A stretch of 64,000 nt of DNA from Smallanthus sonchifolius. Taxonomy: Eukaryota; Streptophyta; Magnoliopsida; Asterales; Asteraceae. The stretch lies in contig CM042032.1 of NCBI GenBank assembly GCA_023525975.1, forward strand, positions 35,878,001 to 35,942,000, read 5' to 3'. This document shows positions 23,147 to 33,848 of this stretch, one piece after another (position 1 is the stretch's first letter; each line of letters begins with the position of its first letter). The position numbers were made by a program, and so were the translations under genes. The notes beneath the pieces are model-generated. The model was not told where the DNA came from. It saw nothing but the letters and a program-made list of their open reading frames with translations, and did not search any database.

Positions 23147-23168
23147 GATATATATATATATATATATT

Positions 23169-24043
23169 TATATATAAGGTTTGGATATCGTATAATGTAA
23201 TTTTTACGTGCAACGCATGCGAATAATCCATGATGCATCACGTGTATTTTAGGGGTGAGGTAGATCCCACTTTAAAGTACAAGTGGTTTTAGACATTGTT
23301 TTAATGAGCTAGATATACCATAATAATTGCACGGTTTGTGTAGGCAACAAACAAACAAACGTACTTAGTAAAATCTCACACATAGCAAAAATTATTGGTA
23401 TTGTCTACGTAGGGTAGGATGGGGGGCAAACATTTCCTATATCACGAATGATAGAGAACTTGGACAATTTGGATTTTGGACGCTCTATTGTAATGTTAAA
23501 CTCACCATAGTAGTTATGCTAGTTGCATCATTTTCATAGGTTTGAACGCACCATTTGTCATACAATGCATCTGACTTTAAAAAACGTCATTTTTTAATAT
23601 AACAATACTATACTTAAATTTGAGAGAATAAAATTCTTGATTTGATATAATTCATTTAGAATATATAAAAATTATTTGAGTTTAAAATTTTAATGGAACT
23701 AGATTTAAACCAAAATGTTCACGTTCAAATCCTTTTTAACCTTTTAGTCATTTTAACTTTTTTTATTAATTATAGTTTTGTCACCATCTCAATCTTAACA
23801 TCTAAACTATTGAATTCATATTATCAATAGTCCATAATTCATAGGGTTGGTGAGTTAAAAAAAACTTTTAGCGTTTCTCTGGGCGATCTGACCGACTGCA
23901 ACACTAACATCTATGGATGATCAAAAATCACAGTTGTAGGGAGATTGGGTTTGGACTTTCGGGTAGAAGCATAAAATAGGAATACAATCAAATACAATCC
24001 TATCATAATATAAATATATACCCATAATATAAATATACATCGA
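23169..24043. other. Intergenic stretch and probable copia 3' LTR
   Basis: Bases 23169-23860 show nothing recognisable. Bases 24049 down to about 23870 should be the 3' LTR of the minus-strand copia, since they follow its stop codon and a purine tract (GTAGGGGAA on the minus strand). The LTR start reads TATTAG, probably a mutated TGTTAG. Its far end could not be fixed. Confidence 0.45.
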
Positions 24044-24834
24044 CTAATATTCCCCTACAGTTTGAGCAGTAGATTGACGAACGGTCACACTGGATCTAAA
24101 ATCTTGATAAAGCTGTCTAGGTAATCGCTTTGTGAAAATATCCGCATATTGCAAGGAGGATGGGACGTGCAACACCGAAACCTGACCCAGCCGTACCTTT
24201 TCACGAACGAAGTGGATATCGATCTCAATATGTTTTGTTCTTTGATGTTGCACCAGATTGTAAGACATGTAAACCGCAGAAACATTGTCACAATAGATAA
24301 TGGTAGCTTTTCGAAGTATGACATACAACTCATGCAAAAAATTTCGTAACCACGTGGTTTAAGCTGCAACATTGGCCACACCCCCGGTATTCTGCCTCGT
24401 CACTTAACCGAGAAATCATCGGTTGTCGTTAGACGACCAAGGGATCAAATTGTTCCCCAAGAAGACACAATAACCGGAGGTAGATCGTCTGGAATCCAGA
24501 CATCTACCCCAATCTGCATCAGAGTATGCAACCAAAGTATGGGGGGGAGGAACTAACTGTAATTTGTATTCAATCGTGCCACTTAAGTACCATAGGATGC
24601 GTTTCATAAATTGAAAATGAGGCTCCCTTGGCGTATGCATAAACAGACACACATATTGCACTGCATAAGACATGTTGGGCCCGGTAAATGTGAGATATTG
24701 CAAGGCACTTGCAAGAGTCCGATATAATGTACCATCCGGTAGAAGCTCACCGGTTGTGGCGCTAAGCTTGGTGGACGTATCCACCGGGGTAGCGCACGGA
24801 TTAGAGGATATCATACCAATGCGTTTTAGGATGC
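24044..24834 (-). pseudogene. Copia pol, C-terminal part (reverse transcriptase end and RNase H)
   Basis: Minus-strand coding sequence of a Ty1/copia polyprotein, cut at 24839 by element E. Bases 24814-24416 hold the end of reverse transcriptase and the start of RNase H, with the typical AYSDADWGRCLDSRRSTSGY stretch. Bases 24381-24044 hold the RNase H end, with KHIEIDIHFVREKV and YADIFTKRLP, stopping 5 bp before the LTR. A frameshift separates the parts near 24340-24415. The rest of the gene lies at 33306-33664 and 42930-43190. With its frameshift and two insertions it is dead. Confidence 0.85.
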
Positions 24835-24839
24835 CCCGA

Positions 24840-26731
24840 TGTAACGAACCAAAATCCGGGTCTCGTTATAAATAAATAAATAATTCTAATAAATATTATG
24901 GTGAAAATAATATTTTAGAAATAAGTTGAAACAAGCGGGTTTCAAGTTAGTAACGGGGATATACTAGTTTTAACTAGTTATGGAAGGAAATGGAAAAGAT
25001 TGAAAGTAGAGGGGCTAAAGGTGAAACATGGCAAATCTGCCATATTTGACCTTTAGAAGTCAAAACTGACTTCATTTTGGAGTTGGGTCGTTCAAGAGAA
25101 GAGGAAGAGAGGAGAAATCGGGTTGAAGCCAAAATTCGTGTGTTTGAAGCTTGTAACTTGAAGGTGTTGGCTCACACATCACCTTTCTAACATCAAGTAA
25201 GTGATTTCTTCCTCTTTGATCCACCATTTATGGTGTTCTTGTTGGGTTTTGTTGAAAACCCAAAATTATGGTTGCATGTGGTAAAATGGTGTTAGATTAT
25301 TGATAATCTAGCTAAACTAAAGGTGTAGGAAGGTGAAAAACACCATGGAACCCTTTGATTTTGATTTTTGAAAGTTAGGGTTCATATGGAGGAAATTGGG
25401 GGTTTTGTGGTTTTGATGAAAAAAATGGTGAATTAATGAAGATTAAGTGTTTTTAAGATGTTAGACACTAGAACAAGCACCAAATTAACTTAATAATAAT
25501 TTTTGAAAGAAGAATTAGTGTTAAGATTAAGTTAATGAAACTCAAGTAGGTGAGTTTGTGGTGAAAGAGGGTGTTTGGTTATGAGGATAACCCAAACGGG
25601 TCAATTTGGGTTGGAATTGGGAAATTGAGTTGTGAACTCAATTGTAATGAAATTTTGGTATATGTTAGATTACTAAACTAGGCGAATGTATTTAGGTAAT
25701 CAAATTGCAAAGCTTGAAAGCGGTGCGGGATCTTCTAACCCGAAAGGTAAGTGCTTTTGCACTTACTTAGTTTTGATGATAAATGAGTTTTATGCAATGT
25801 TGTATGTATAATGTGTAAAGTTGCATAATTTGTTATGTGGTATGAATGAGTATAAAATGGTATGCATAATTGAAGGAATGTAGTTATAGTATTTACACTA
25901 TAATGGATATGTTGATATGGAGTTATGGTCTATGAACCATAATGGATAGAATGGATATGGAGTTATGGTCTAAGTACCATAATGGATAGATTAGTTATGG
26001 AGTTATGATCTCGTATCCTTTGGGATATGAAGTTATGGCCTACGTGCCATAATGGAAATGGAAAAGTGATAATGAAATGATGAAAGTAACTTGTAGGTGA
26101 TATACAAGTGTATGAAATCCTTAATTGGCCAAATGGGTGTTAACAGGTCAAATGGGTGAAAGGTGTGAAAACAAGTTGTAATCATTTGTTTGTTATGTTT
26201 AACACATTACAATGGTAATATGTTGACGAAATGCTAATGTATGGAACTATAATTGACCAAATAGAAGCAAACGGGTCAAATAGGTGAAAAGGGTGAAAAC
26301 AAGTTGTAAATACTTGTTGGTTATGTTTATCTCATTACTAATGGTTATAAGTTTATGTGGTTATTCAGAGAAAGCTCCGAAATAGGTCAAGGTCAACGTC
26401 CAAGCTTGGAGGGTTCTCGTATGCATTTTTGTTATTTTGAGGATTTTCGTAAAATCCTTATAAAGTGGTGTAATTTGGCACAAAAGTTATGTTTTGATGT
26501 AATCATATGTTGTCATGATGTTTTTGGTCAAAAATCTAAGTGTTGGTAAAGTTTTGATGTTAAGCAAAATGAAAAAGGTTGGAAAAATGGTTAAGTGTGA
26601 AAACTGCTGAAAGCTGGAAACATTCTGAGAAAAAGGGTCCCTCGCGGGTCGCGAGAGGGTTAAAAAAAAAAAATTTCCTGGGTTAAGACTTCCGCGCGTT
26701 AAAGTTTTGTTTTTAAAAGTGGTGTGTTTCA
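24840..26731 (+). repeat. 5' LTR of element E
   Basis: 1892 bp, TGTAAC...TTTCA. It shows a TATA-like ATAAATAAATA near its start (24866), donor-like CAA|GTAAGTG (25197) and AAAG|GTAAGTG (25747), the hairpin array (25884-26052), and an acceptor-like TTCAG|A (26368). Near the end one hairpin, CTCGCG/CGCGAG with loop GGT (26642-26656), is followed by an A-run; the other LTR has two such hairpins and a (TA)n tract here. Confidence 0.95.
25884..26052 (+). repeat. Hairpin array, TTATGGT/ACCATAA stems
   Basis: Five hairpins at about 40-bp spacing: TTATAGT/ACTATAA (25884), TTATGGT/ACCATAA (25923 and 25963), CGTATCC/GGATATG (26012) and TTATGGC/GCCATAA (26033). Stems are 7 bp and loops 4-6 nt; three loops start CTA. 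Two stem positions show compensatory changes. The copy in the 3' LTR is at 32405-32573. Confidence 0.85.
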
Positions 26732-26734
26732 ACT

Positions 26735-26746
26735 TGGTATCAGAGC
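26735..26746 (+). other. Primer-binding site of element E
   Basis: TGGTATCAGAGC, complementary to the 3' end of initiator-Met tRNA, three bases after the LTR end. It primes minus-strand DNA synthesis. Confidence 0.9.
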
Positions 26747-27248
26747 AATGGTTTGAGGGATTTGGTGTGGGTGGCACCAAACTCAAACCGGATGCTCTTG
26801 CTATGGGGGGGGGGATGATACGAGAATCCAAGAAGGACTTGACTAAGACTCGGAGCTTTCAGAAATGAAAGGTTAGTAATGTTATGATTAATGATAATTC
26901 CATATGGCGTTTATGTATATGTATGAATGATTGGCAAAGTGTTATGTGTGTCGAAACTTGTCTTGTGATTTGTTATATGAATATGATAATTGCAATTGGG
27001 CATAGCGCGTTATTAATCATGTCTGGCCAATATGATTAATATGACGAGATGTGCAAGGGTCTTTATAATAACCATATGACAATGAACATTTACAAGGATT
27101 AGGTGAAGGTGATTATATATGTATGTATGTATATAAGTAGATAAGTATACATATACTTAATACATATAGGGGTGTAAGTGTGATAAGTATTTAAGGTATT
27201 GATAGTATAAGGGTGTTAAGGTGTTTGTTACTAATTCTCAGTTAAGAG

Positions 27249-28517
27249 ATGGCAGAAGAATCGAGCAATCGGGAACCGTTGGATCCACGGATCCAAGAGT
27301 TGATAAAAGAGGAGGTGGCCAAGGCCTTTGAGCAAGCCACAAATCTGTTGATGGAAGAAATGAGGGGGACTATTAAACTCTCTCTCGAGGAGATCATGAA
27401 AGAGAAAGATAAGGAACCTCGGGGTTGTACACTGAAGGATTTCATGGTGATCAAGCCCAAGGAATATAACGGGCAAGTGGACCCGATTCTGAGCCACAGG
27501 TGGGTGGTAGACATGGAGTCAAATTTTGAGACGACAAGGTGTAAGCCCGAGGATAGAGTGATGTTTAGCGTGCCACTATTGACTGGGCGGGCTAAGGAGT
27601 GGCTGCTAAATCTCCGAAAGGAGAGGGGTGAAAGAGGGGTGACCTCCATGTCATGGGAGGAGTTTAAAGCGGCATTCCTAAAGTACCATTGCCCACAGGC
27701 CGCTATTGACAGTTTGACCGAGGAGTTTCTCCTTATGAGGCAGACGACAGAGACTATTGATGAATTGGCTGGAGCTTTCTTTGATCGCGCCAAGTTCTGT
27801 CCGGACGTGGTGTCGACCGAGAAGGCGAAGATTGACAGATTTTATGCTATGTTGACTGTGAAATTCAGAGATAGCATATCTCCATCTTCTTTCACCACGC
27901 TTGTGGATTTGATAAACAGGTGTCGGGAAAGGGAAGTGGAGTTGAGGAGGCAAGAAGCTAGAGGAGAGAAGAGGAAAAGGGAAATTGTGGATCAAGTGGT
28001 GAGCAAGATAAAGGGCGGGAGCCCTAGTAAGAAGCCTTTTACCAAGTTCTCTTCTCGAGGATGCAAAGTTTGTGGGAAGGAGCACTATGGGGATTGTAAG
28101 AAGGGAACGTCGAATTGTTACAAGTGTGGGAAGCCGGGGCATATAGCAAATCAGTGTCTAAGCCAGATTCGTATATGCTATAATTGTTACAAGCCAGGAC
28201 ACCTTAGGGCGGATTGCCCGGATTTGAAGCAAGGTGGAAGCGAGAGAAAAGTTAAGATACCCAGGCCTAAGGGTAGAGCTTTCCACATATCTGCGGAGGA
28301 AGCAAAGAACGACTCGGAGGTGGTGACAAGTACATTCAAGATTAACTCTTTACCTGCACTAGTTCTTTTTGACTCGGGGGCTAGTCGTTCGTTTGTGTCT
28401 TTGAAATTTGTTAAGCATTCTTCTTTTGTAAGTAGCAAGTTAGATGAACCCTTAGAAATCGAAGCGGCTAATGATAAGTTTTTCTTGTCTTTGACATTTT
28501 TAGAGATTGTAAGTTGA
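27249..28517 (+). CDS. Gag-protease of element E, frame broken inside protease
   Basis: 422 codons from ATG 27249, the first ATG after a 500-bp leader. The Gag domain covers about residues 60-225, with a WVVDMESNFETT-like region and KEWLLNL. Three cysteine-rich knuckles follow at about residues 274-325 (CKVCGKEHYGDC, CYKCGKPGHIANQC, CYNCYKPGHLRADC). The protease starts with LFDSGASRSF, holding the catalytic Asp. The frame is lost at a T-run (28479-28483), apparently through one extra T, and ends at TGA 28515-28517. Behind it the rest of the protease and the linker to reverse transcriptase are deleted (about 28555). Gag itself should be functional; the protease should not. Confidence 0.9.
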   Translation: MAEESSNREPLDPRIQELIKEEVAKAFEQATNLLMEEMRGTIKLSLEEIMKEKDKEPRGCTLKDFMVIKPKEYNGQVDPILSHRWVVDMESNFETTRCKPEDRVMFSVPLLTGRAKEWLLNLRKERGERGVTSMSWEEFKAAFLKYHCPQAAIDSLTEEFLLMRQTTETIDELAGAFFDRAKFCPDVVSTEKAKIDRFYAMLTVKFRDSISPSSFTTLVDLINRCREREVELRRQEARGEKRKREIVDQVVSKIKGGSPSKKPFTKFSSRGCKVCGKEHYGDCKKGTSNCYKCGKPGHIANQCLSQIRICYNCYKPGHLRADCPDLKQGGSERKVKIPRPKGRAFHISAEEAKNDSEVVTSTFKINSLPALVLFDSGASRSFVSLKFVKHSSFVSSKLDEPLEIEAANDKFFLSLTFLEIVS

Positions 28518-31159
28518 GAGCGGGGGGCGAAACTTTCTTTATTGATTTGATTCCGCCGGATAGGGAGATAGAGTTTGGAATTGATTTGATACCGGGTGCT
28601 AAGCCGGTAGCTAAAGCGCCTTATAGATTGGCACCGCCAGAAATGAAAGAACTCATGGAGCAATTACAAGAGTTTCTTGACAAGGGTTTCATACGCCCAA
28701 GTGTTTCACCTTGGGGTGCGCCCGTTCTCTTCGTCAAAAAGAAGGATGGGAGCATGAGAATGTGTATGGATTACCAGGAATTGAACAAGTTGACAGTGAA
28801 GAATAGGTACCCATTGCCTAGGATTGACGATCTTTTCGACCAATTGCAAGGGGCGTCATGGTTTTCTAAGATTGACTTGAAGTCCGGGTATCATCAGTTG
28901 AAAGTGAAGGAAGAGGATGTTCATAAGACAACTTTTCGCACTCGTTACGATCACTATGAGTTTACGGTTATGCCTTTCGGTTTGACCAACGCACCTGCGT
29001 TTTTCATGGATCTCATGAATCGGGTGTGTAGACCATTCCTTGATCGTTCGGTCATTGTGTTTATTGACGATCTTCTCATCTATTCAAGGAGCGAGGGTGA
29101 TCACGCTTGTCATTTGCGTGAGATTCTTGAAATCTTGCAAAAGGAGAAGCTTTATGCTAAATTCTCCAAGTGCGCATTTTGGTTGCGCGAGATCCAATTC
29201 TTGGGTCATGTGATTAATGAAAGAGGAATTACCGTTGACCCATCCAAGATTATGGCTGTTAAAGAATGGTCATCACCGAAGACGCCTTCGGAGATTAGAA
29301 GTTTCTTGGGGTTAGCGGGTTATTATCGGAGGTTCATCGAAAACTTCTCTCGGATTGCTTTGCCGATGACGAAGTTGACTCGTAAGGAGACAAAGTTTGT
29401 TTGGAGTCCCGAGCAAGAATCTGCCTTTCAACTCTTGAAAGAAAAGTTGACTAAGGCGCCTGTTTTATCCTTGCCGGACGGGACCGAGGATTTTGTTGTT
29501 TATTCTGATGCCTCGCATTCGGGGTTGGGGTGTGTTTTGATGCAAAGGGGGAAAGTGATTGCCTATGCATCTAGGCAATTAAAGACTCACGAGGTGAATT
29601 ACCCAACCCATGATTTAGAGCTTGCAGCCGTGGTTTTCGCGCTCAAGATTTGGAGGCATTATTTGTATGGTGCTAAGTGTACGATCTACACGGATCACAA
29701 AAGTCTCAAATATTTCTTTGACCAAAAGGACCTCAATATGAGGCAAAGACGGTGGCTTGAATTGGTTAAGGATTATGATTGTGAGATACTTTATCATCCG
29801 GGTAAAGCGAATGTTGTGGCGGATGCGCTTAGTAGAAAGTCAAGTCATTCACCTATCAAGGTGAAGTCATTTAAGATGACAATTTCATCATCTCTTATTG
29901 ATGAAATCCGGGAGGCCCAAGTGTTAGCATTTGGTGGTGACTTGAAGAAAGAACGGATGATTTCTTATGTTGATAAGCTTGGTGAAAATAGCATGGGTTT
30001 GAAGACATGCTTTGATAGAATTTGGATACCTAGGTTGTCAAGTGTCTTGACAACTATTCTTGACGAGGCGCATAAATCCAAATATTCTATCCATCCGGGG
30101 GCCACAAAGATGTTTTATGATTTGAGGTGTCATTTTTGGTGGCCGGGTATGAGGCGTGATATTGTTAAGTATGTGGAGAGGTGTCTCACATGTTTAAGGG
30201 TTAAGGCGGAGCATCAAAAGCCGTATGTAAAGCTTCAACCGCTTGAAATACCGCTTTGGAAATGGGAAAATATAACCATGGATTTGATCACTAAACTACC
30301 AAAGACTCGAAAGGGTTATGATGCGATATGGGTAGTAGTGGATCGGTTGACGAAGAGTGCACATTTCCTTCCTATAAAGGAAACGTATTCTTCGGATAGA
30401 TTGGCGGAAATGTATGTGAAGGAAATTGTGTCACGTCTTGGTGTGCCGGTGTCGATTATATCGGATCGTGATACGAGATTTACTTCTCGTTTTTGGAAGA
30501 AATTCCATGAGGATATGGGGACTAGATTGAATCTTAGCACCGCTTATCATCCACAAACGGATGGTCAAAGCGAGCGAACGATTCAAACGCTCGAGGATAT
30601 GTTGCGAGCGTGTGCCTTGGATTTTGGTGGTAGTTGGGACGACCATTTACCGTTGACGGAATTCTCTTACAACAATAGTTACCATTCTAGTATTGGTATG
30701 CCGCCTTTTGAGGCATTGTATGGGAGAAAGTGTCGAACACCCGTGTGTTGGGGTGAGATTGGTCAACGGGAGCTTGGTAGTGTCGAAGTGGTCAAGGAAA
30801 CTAATGATAGTATTGACCAAATTAGAGCACGCTTGAAGGCGGCTCAAGATCGCCAAAAGTCTTATGCGGATAATAGGAAGCGGGCGATTGAGTTTCAAGT
30901 GGGGGACTTTGTGCTTTTGAAAGTCTCTCCTTGGAAAGGGGTGATACGGTTTAGGAAACGGGGGAAGTTAAGTCCTCGTTTCATCGGGCCGTTTAAGGTA
31001 ATAGCAAAGGTGGGTACAGTAGCTTATCGATTGGAGTTACCGGAGGGACTAAGTAGACTTCATAACACGTTCCATGTGTCTCATTTGCGGAAGTGTTTGG
31101 CGGATGAATCTACTTTTGTCCCTTTGGACGATATCGAATTGGATGAAAAGTTGAATTAG
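28514..31159 (+). CDS. Pol of element E: reverse transcriptase, RNase H, integrase
   Basis: An open frame of about 880 codons, -1 relative to gag, with no ATG before 28642. Reverse transcriptase (about residues 40-270) has the FIDDLLIYS active-site motif. RNase H (about 315-440) has the VVYSDASHSGLG, DLELAAVV, YTDHKSL and NVVADALSRK motifs. The integrase zinc domain (about 510-570) has the H-H-C-C pattern ending CLTCLRVKAEHQKP. The integrase core (about 585-740) has MDLI, SIISDRDTRF and a QSERTIQTLEDMLR motif, which supply D, D and E. A GPF-type C-terminal part follows. The frame ends at TAG 31157-31159, before the chromodomain. It copies element RNA into DNA and inserts it; it needs a protease and a gag-pol joint that are missing here. 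Confidence 0.9.
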   Translation: MRAGGETFFIDLIPPDREIEFGIDLIPGAKPVAKAPYRLAPPEMKELMEQLQEFLDKGFIRPSVSPWGAPVLFVKKKDGSMRMCMDYQELNKLTVKNRYPLPRIDDLFDQLQGASWFSKIDLKSGYHQLKVKEEDVHKTTFRTRYDHYEFTVMPFGLTNAPAFFMDLMNRVCRPFLDRSVIVFIDDLLIYSRSEGDHACHLREILEILQKEKLYAKFSKCAFWLREIQFLGHVINERGITVDPSKIMAVKEWSSPKTPSEIRSFLGLAGYYRRFIENFSRIALPMTKLTRKETKFVWSPEQESAFQLLKEKLTKAPVLSLPDGTEDFVVYSDASHSGLGCVLMQRGKVIAYASRQLKTHEVNYPTHDLELAAVVFALKIWRHYLYGAKCTIYTDHKSLKYFFDQKDLNMRQRRWLELVKDYDCEILYHPGKANVVADALSRKSSHSPIKVKSFKMTISSSLIDEIREAQVLAFGGDLKKERMISYVDKLGENSMGLKTCFDRIWIPRLSSVLTTILDEAHKSKYSIHPGATKMFYDLRCHFWWPGMRRDIVKYVERCLTCLRVKAEHQKPYVKLQPLEIPLWKWENITMDLITKLPKTRKGYDAIWVVVDRLTKSAHFLPIKETYSSDRLAEMYVKEIVSRLGVPVSIISDRDTRFTSRFWKKFHEDMGTRLNLSTAYHPQTDGQSERTIQTLEDMLRACALDFGGSWDDHLPLTEFSYNNSYHSSIGMPPFEALYGRKCRTPVCWGEIGQRELGSVEVVKETNDSIDQIRARLKAAQDRQKSYADNRKRAIEFQVGDFVLLKVSPWKGVIRFRKRGKLSPRFIGPFKVIAKVGTVAYRLELPEGLSRLHNTFHVSHLRKCLADESTFVPLDDIELDEKLN

Positions 31160-31318
31160 GTTGAAGAACCGGTGGCAATCTTGGATAGGAAGGTGAAGAA
31201 GTTACGTAATAAAGAGATTAGCCAAGTATTGGTTAGATGGAAGCATAGAAAGGGGGCGGAAATGACTTGGGAAACCGAGGAAGAGATGCTCAAATGCAAT
31301 CCGAACCTTTTTATGTGA
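31160..31318 (+). pseudogene. Chromodomain-like tail of element E, cut off by a stop
   Basis: In the same frame directly after TAG 31157-31159, 52 codons encode a chromodomain-like segment (EEPVAILDRK at the start, then VRWKHRKGAEMTWE) ending at TGA 31316-31318. In chromoviruses this domain steers integration toward certain chromatin. It would be made only by reading through the TAG. Confidence 0.8.
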
Positions 31319-31348
31319 AGTCGGGTTTCGGGGACGAAACCCAAATAA

Positions 31349-31360
31349 GGGGAGGAGATT
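31349..31360 (+). other. Polypurine tract of element E
   Basis: GGGGAGGAGATT directly before the 3' LTR, the start point of plus-strand DNA synthesis. Confidence 0.85.
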
Positions 31361-33300
31361 TGTAACGAACCAAAATCCGGGTCTCGTTATAAATAAATAA
31401 ATAATTCTAATAAATATTATGGTGAAAATAATATTTTAGAAATAAGTTGAAACAAGCGGGTTTCAAGTTAGTAACGGGGATATACTAGTTTTAACTAGTT
31501 ATGGAAGGAAATGGAAAAGATTGAAAGTAGAGGGGCTAAAGGTGAAACATGGCAAATCTGCCATATTTGACCTTTAGAAGTCAAAACTGACTTCATTTTG
31601 GAGTTGGGTCGTTCAAGAGAAGAGGAAGAGAGGAGAAATCGGGTTGAAGCCAAAATTCGTGTGTTTGAAGCTTGTAACTTGAAGGTGTTGGCTCACACAT
31701 CACCTTTCTAACATCAAGTAAGTGATTTCTTCCTCTTTGATCCACCATTTATGGTGTTCTTGTTGGGTTTTGTTGAAAACCCGAAATTATGGTTGCATGT
31801 GGTAAAATGGTGTTAGATTATTGATAATCTAGCTAAACTAAAGGTGTAGGAAGGTGAAAAACACCATGGAACCCTTTGATTTTGATTTTTGAAAGTTAGG
31901 GTTCATATGGAGGAAATTGGGGGTTTTGGGGTTTTGATGAAAAAAATGGTGAATTAATGAAGATTAAGTGTTTTTAAGATGTTAGACACTAGAACAAGCA
32001 CCAAATTAACTTAATAATAATTTTTGAAAGAAGAATTAGTGTTAAGATTAAGTTAATGAAACTCAAGTAGGTGAGTTTGTGGTGAAAGAGGGTGTTTGGT
32101 TATGAGGATAACCCAAACGGGTCAATTTGGGTTGGAATTGGGAAATTGAGTTGTGAACTCAATTGTAATGAAATTTTGGTATATGTTAGATTACTAAACT
32201 AGACGAATGTATTTAGGTAATCAAATTGCAAAGTTTGAAAGCGGTGCGGGATCTTCTAACCCGAAAGGTAAGTGCTTTTGCACTTACTTAGTTTTGATGA
32301 TAAATGAGTTTTATGCAATGTTGTATGTATAATGTGTAAAGTTGCATAATTTGTTATGTGGTATGAATGAGTATAAAATGGTATGCATAATTGAAGGAAT
32401 GTAGTTATAGTATTTACACTATAATGGATATGTTGATATGGAGTTATGGTCTATGAACCATAATGGATAGAATGGATATGGAGTTATGGTCTAAGTACCA
32501 TAATGGATAGATTAGTTATGGAGTTATGATCTCGTATCCTTTGGGATATGAAGTTATGGCCTACGTGCCATAATGGAAATGGAAAAGTGATAATGAAATG
32601 ATGAAAGTAACTTGTAGGTGATATACAAGTGTATGAAATCCTTAATTGGCCAAATGGGTGTTAACAGGTCAAATGGGTGAAAGGTGTGAAAACAAGTTGT
32701 AATCACTTGTTTGTTATGTTTAACACATTACAATGGTAATATGTTGACGAAATGCTAATGTATGGAACTATAATTGACCAAATAGAGGCAAACGGGTCAA
32801 ATAGGTGAAAAGGGTGAAAACAAGTTGTAAATACTTGTTGGTTATGTTTATCTCATTACTATTGGTTATAAGTTTATGTGGTTATTCAGAGAAAGCTCCG
32901 AAATAGGTCAAGGTCAACGTCCAAGCTTGGAGGGTTCTCGTATGCATTTTTGGTATTTTGAGGATTTTCGTAAAATTCTTGTAAAGTGGTGTAATTTGGC
33001 ACAAAAGTTATGTTTTGATGTAATCATATGTTGTCATGATGTTTTTGGTCAAAAATCTAAGTGTTGGTAAAGTTTTGATGTTAAGCAAAATGAAAAAGGT
33101 TGGAAAAATGGTTAAGTGTGAAAACTGCTGAAAGCTGGAAACATTCTGAGAAAAAGGGTCTCTCGCGGGTCGCGAGAGTCCAGGAAGGATTCTCTCGCGG
33201 TACGCGAGTGGGTTAAAAAATATATATATATATATATATATTATTCCTGGGTTAAGACTTCCGCGCGTTAAAGTTTTGTTTTTAAAAGTGGTGTGTTTCA
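31361..33300 (+). repeat. 3' LTR of element E
   Basis: 1940 bp, nearly identical to 24840-26731. It has two perfect or near-perfect hairpins near its end: CTCTCGCG/CGCGAGAG with loop GGT (33160-33178) and CTCTCGCG..ACGCGAG (33191-33207), then a (TA)n tract (33219-33241). The 5' LTR has lost the second hairpin. Donor-like and acceptor-like sites are kept at 32268 and 32889. Confidence 0.95.
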
Positions 33301-33305
33301 CCCGA

Positions 33306-33664
33306 GTATAAGTGGCATGCGATAAAAAGACCTTTTTCATCGCATGTAGTGGTAATACCGAGGAAGTGATGTAAATTGCCCAAACCAGTCATGGCGAACT
33401 CCGTGGATAAAGTATGAATAATTTCCCGTAATAACCCAGAATCTGAGGTGATGAGGATGATATAATCCACATAAAGTAATACACATGCCCGTTTATCACC
33501 ATGACAATAAATGAATAAGGAAGCAGAACATGAACTGCTCTGAAATCCATGTGAAAAATGTAGGTGGCAAAGCGGTTATACCACGCTCATGGTGGCTGCT
33601 TAAGCCCGTATAACGACTTTCGAGGGTGGCACACATGTGATGGAAATCTATGAGCAACAAAACC
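33306..33664 (-). pseudogene. Copia pol, middle part of reverse transcriptase
   Basis: Minus-strand sequence between the insertions of element E and the Sirevirus-like copia. At 33470-33306 it encodes DYIILITSDSGLLREII and STEFAMTGLGNLHHFLGI, the region around and after the reverse transcriptase active site of copia elements. Further right it continues with many stops. It joins in order to 24044-24834 (downstream) and 42930-43190 (upstream). Confidence 0.8.
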
Positions 33665-33710
33665 TGTAGAACCAAAGACTGATTGCTACCAAATTATTCT
33701 AAGTACAAAT

Positions 33711-33848
33711 GCTGCTGATAGGCTTATCAGCAGCATTCAACACATGTTGCTGCTGATAGGCTTATCAGCAGCATTCAACACTTGTTGCTGCTGATAGGCT
33801 TATCAGCAGCGTTCAACACAAGTTGCTGCTGATAGGCTTATCAGCAGC
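33711..33848 (+). repeat. Four palindromes with GCTGCTGATA/TATCAGCAGC stems
   Basis: Copies at 33711-33734, 33749-33772, 33787-33810 and 33825-33848. Each is a 10-bp stem with loop GGCT, joined by spacers such as ATTCAACACATGTT. The 3' LTR carries the same set (about 42272-42410), with three stem mutations. Confidence 0.95.

Larger units (their letters stand above)
24840..33300 (+). mobile_element. Gypsy element E (young, chromovirus type)
   Basis: A complete 8461-bp insertion in the copia gene, flanked by the 5-bp target duplication CCCGA (24835-24839 and 33301-33305). It has LTRs (24840-26731 and 31361-33300), a primer-binding site, gag-protease and pol frames, and a purine tract. About 11 substitutions separate the two LTRs over 1.88 kb (0.6%), plus two length changes, so it is a recent insertion. 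Domain order (protease, reverse transcriptase, RNase H, integrase, chromodomain remnant) places it among the chromoviruses. Confidence 0.95.

Noticed and set aside
28514..31159. Endogenous pararetrovirus (caulimovirus-like)
   Set aside because: Presence of integrase, LTRs, a Met primer-binding site next to the LTR and a 5-bp target duplication identify a gypsy LTR retrotransposon.
33711..33848. CRISPR-like array of evenly spaced palindromes
   Set aside because: Spacers are nearly identical, the array lies in both LTRs of a plant retrotransposon, and no cas genes exist.
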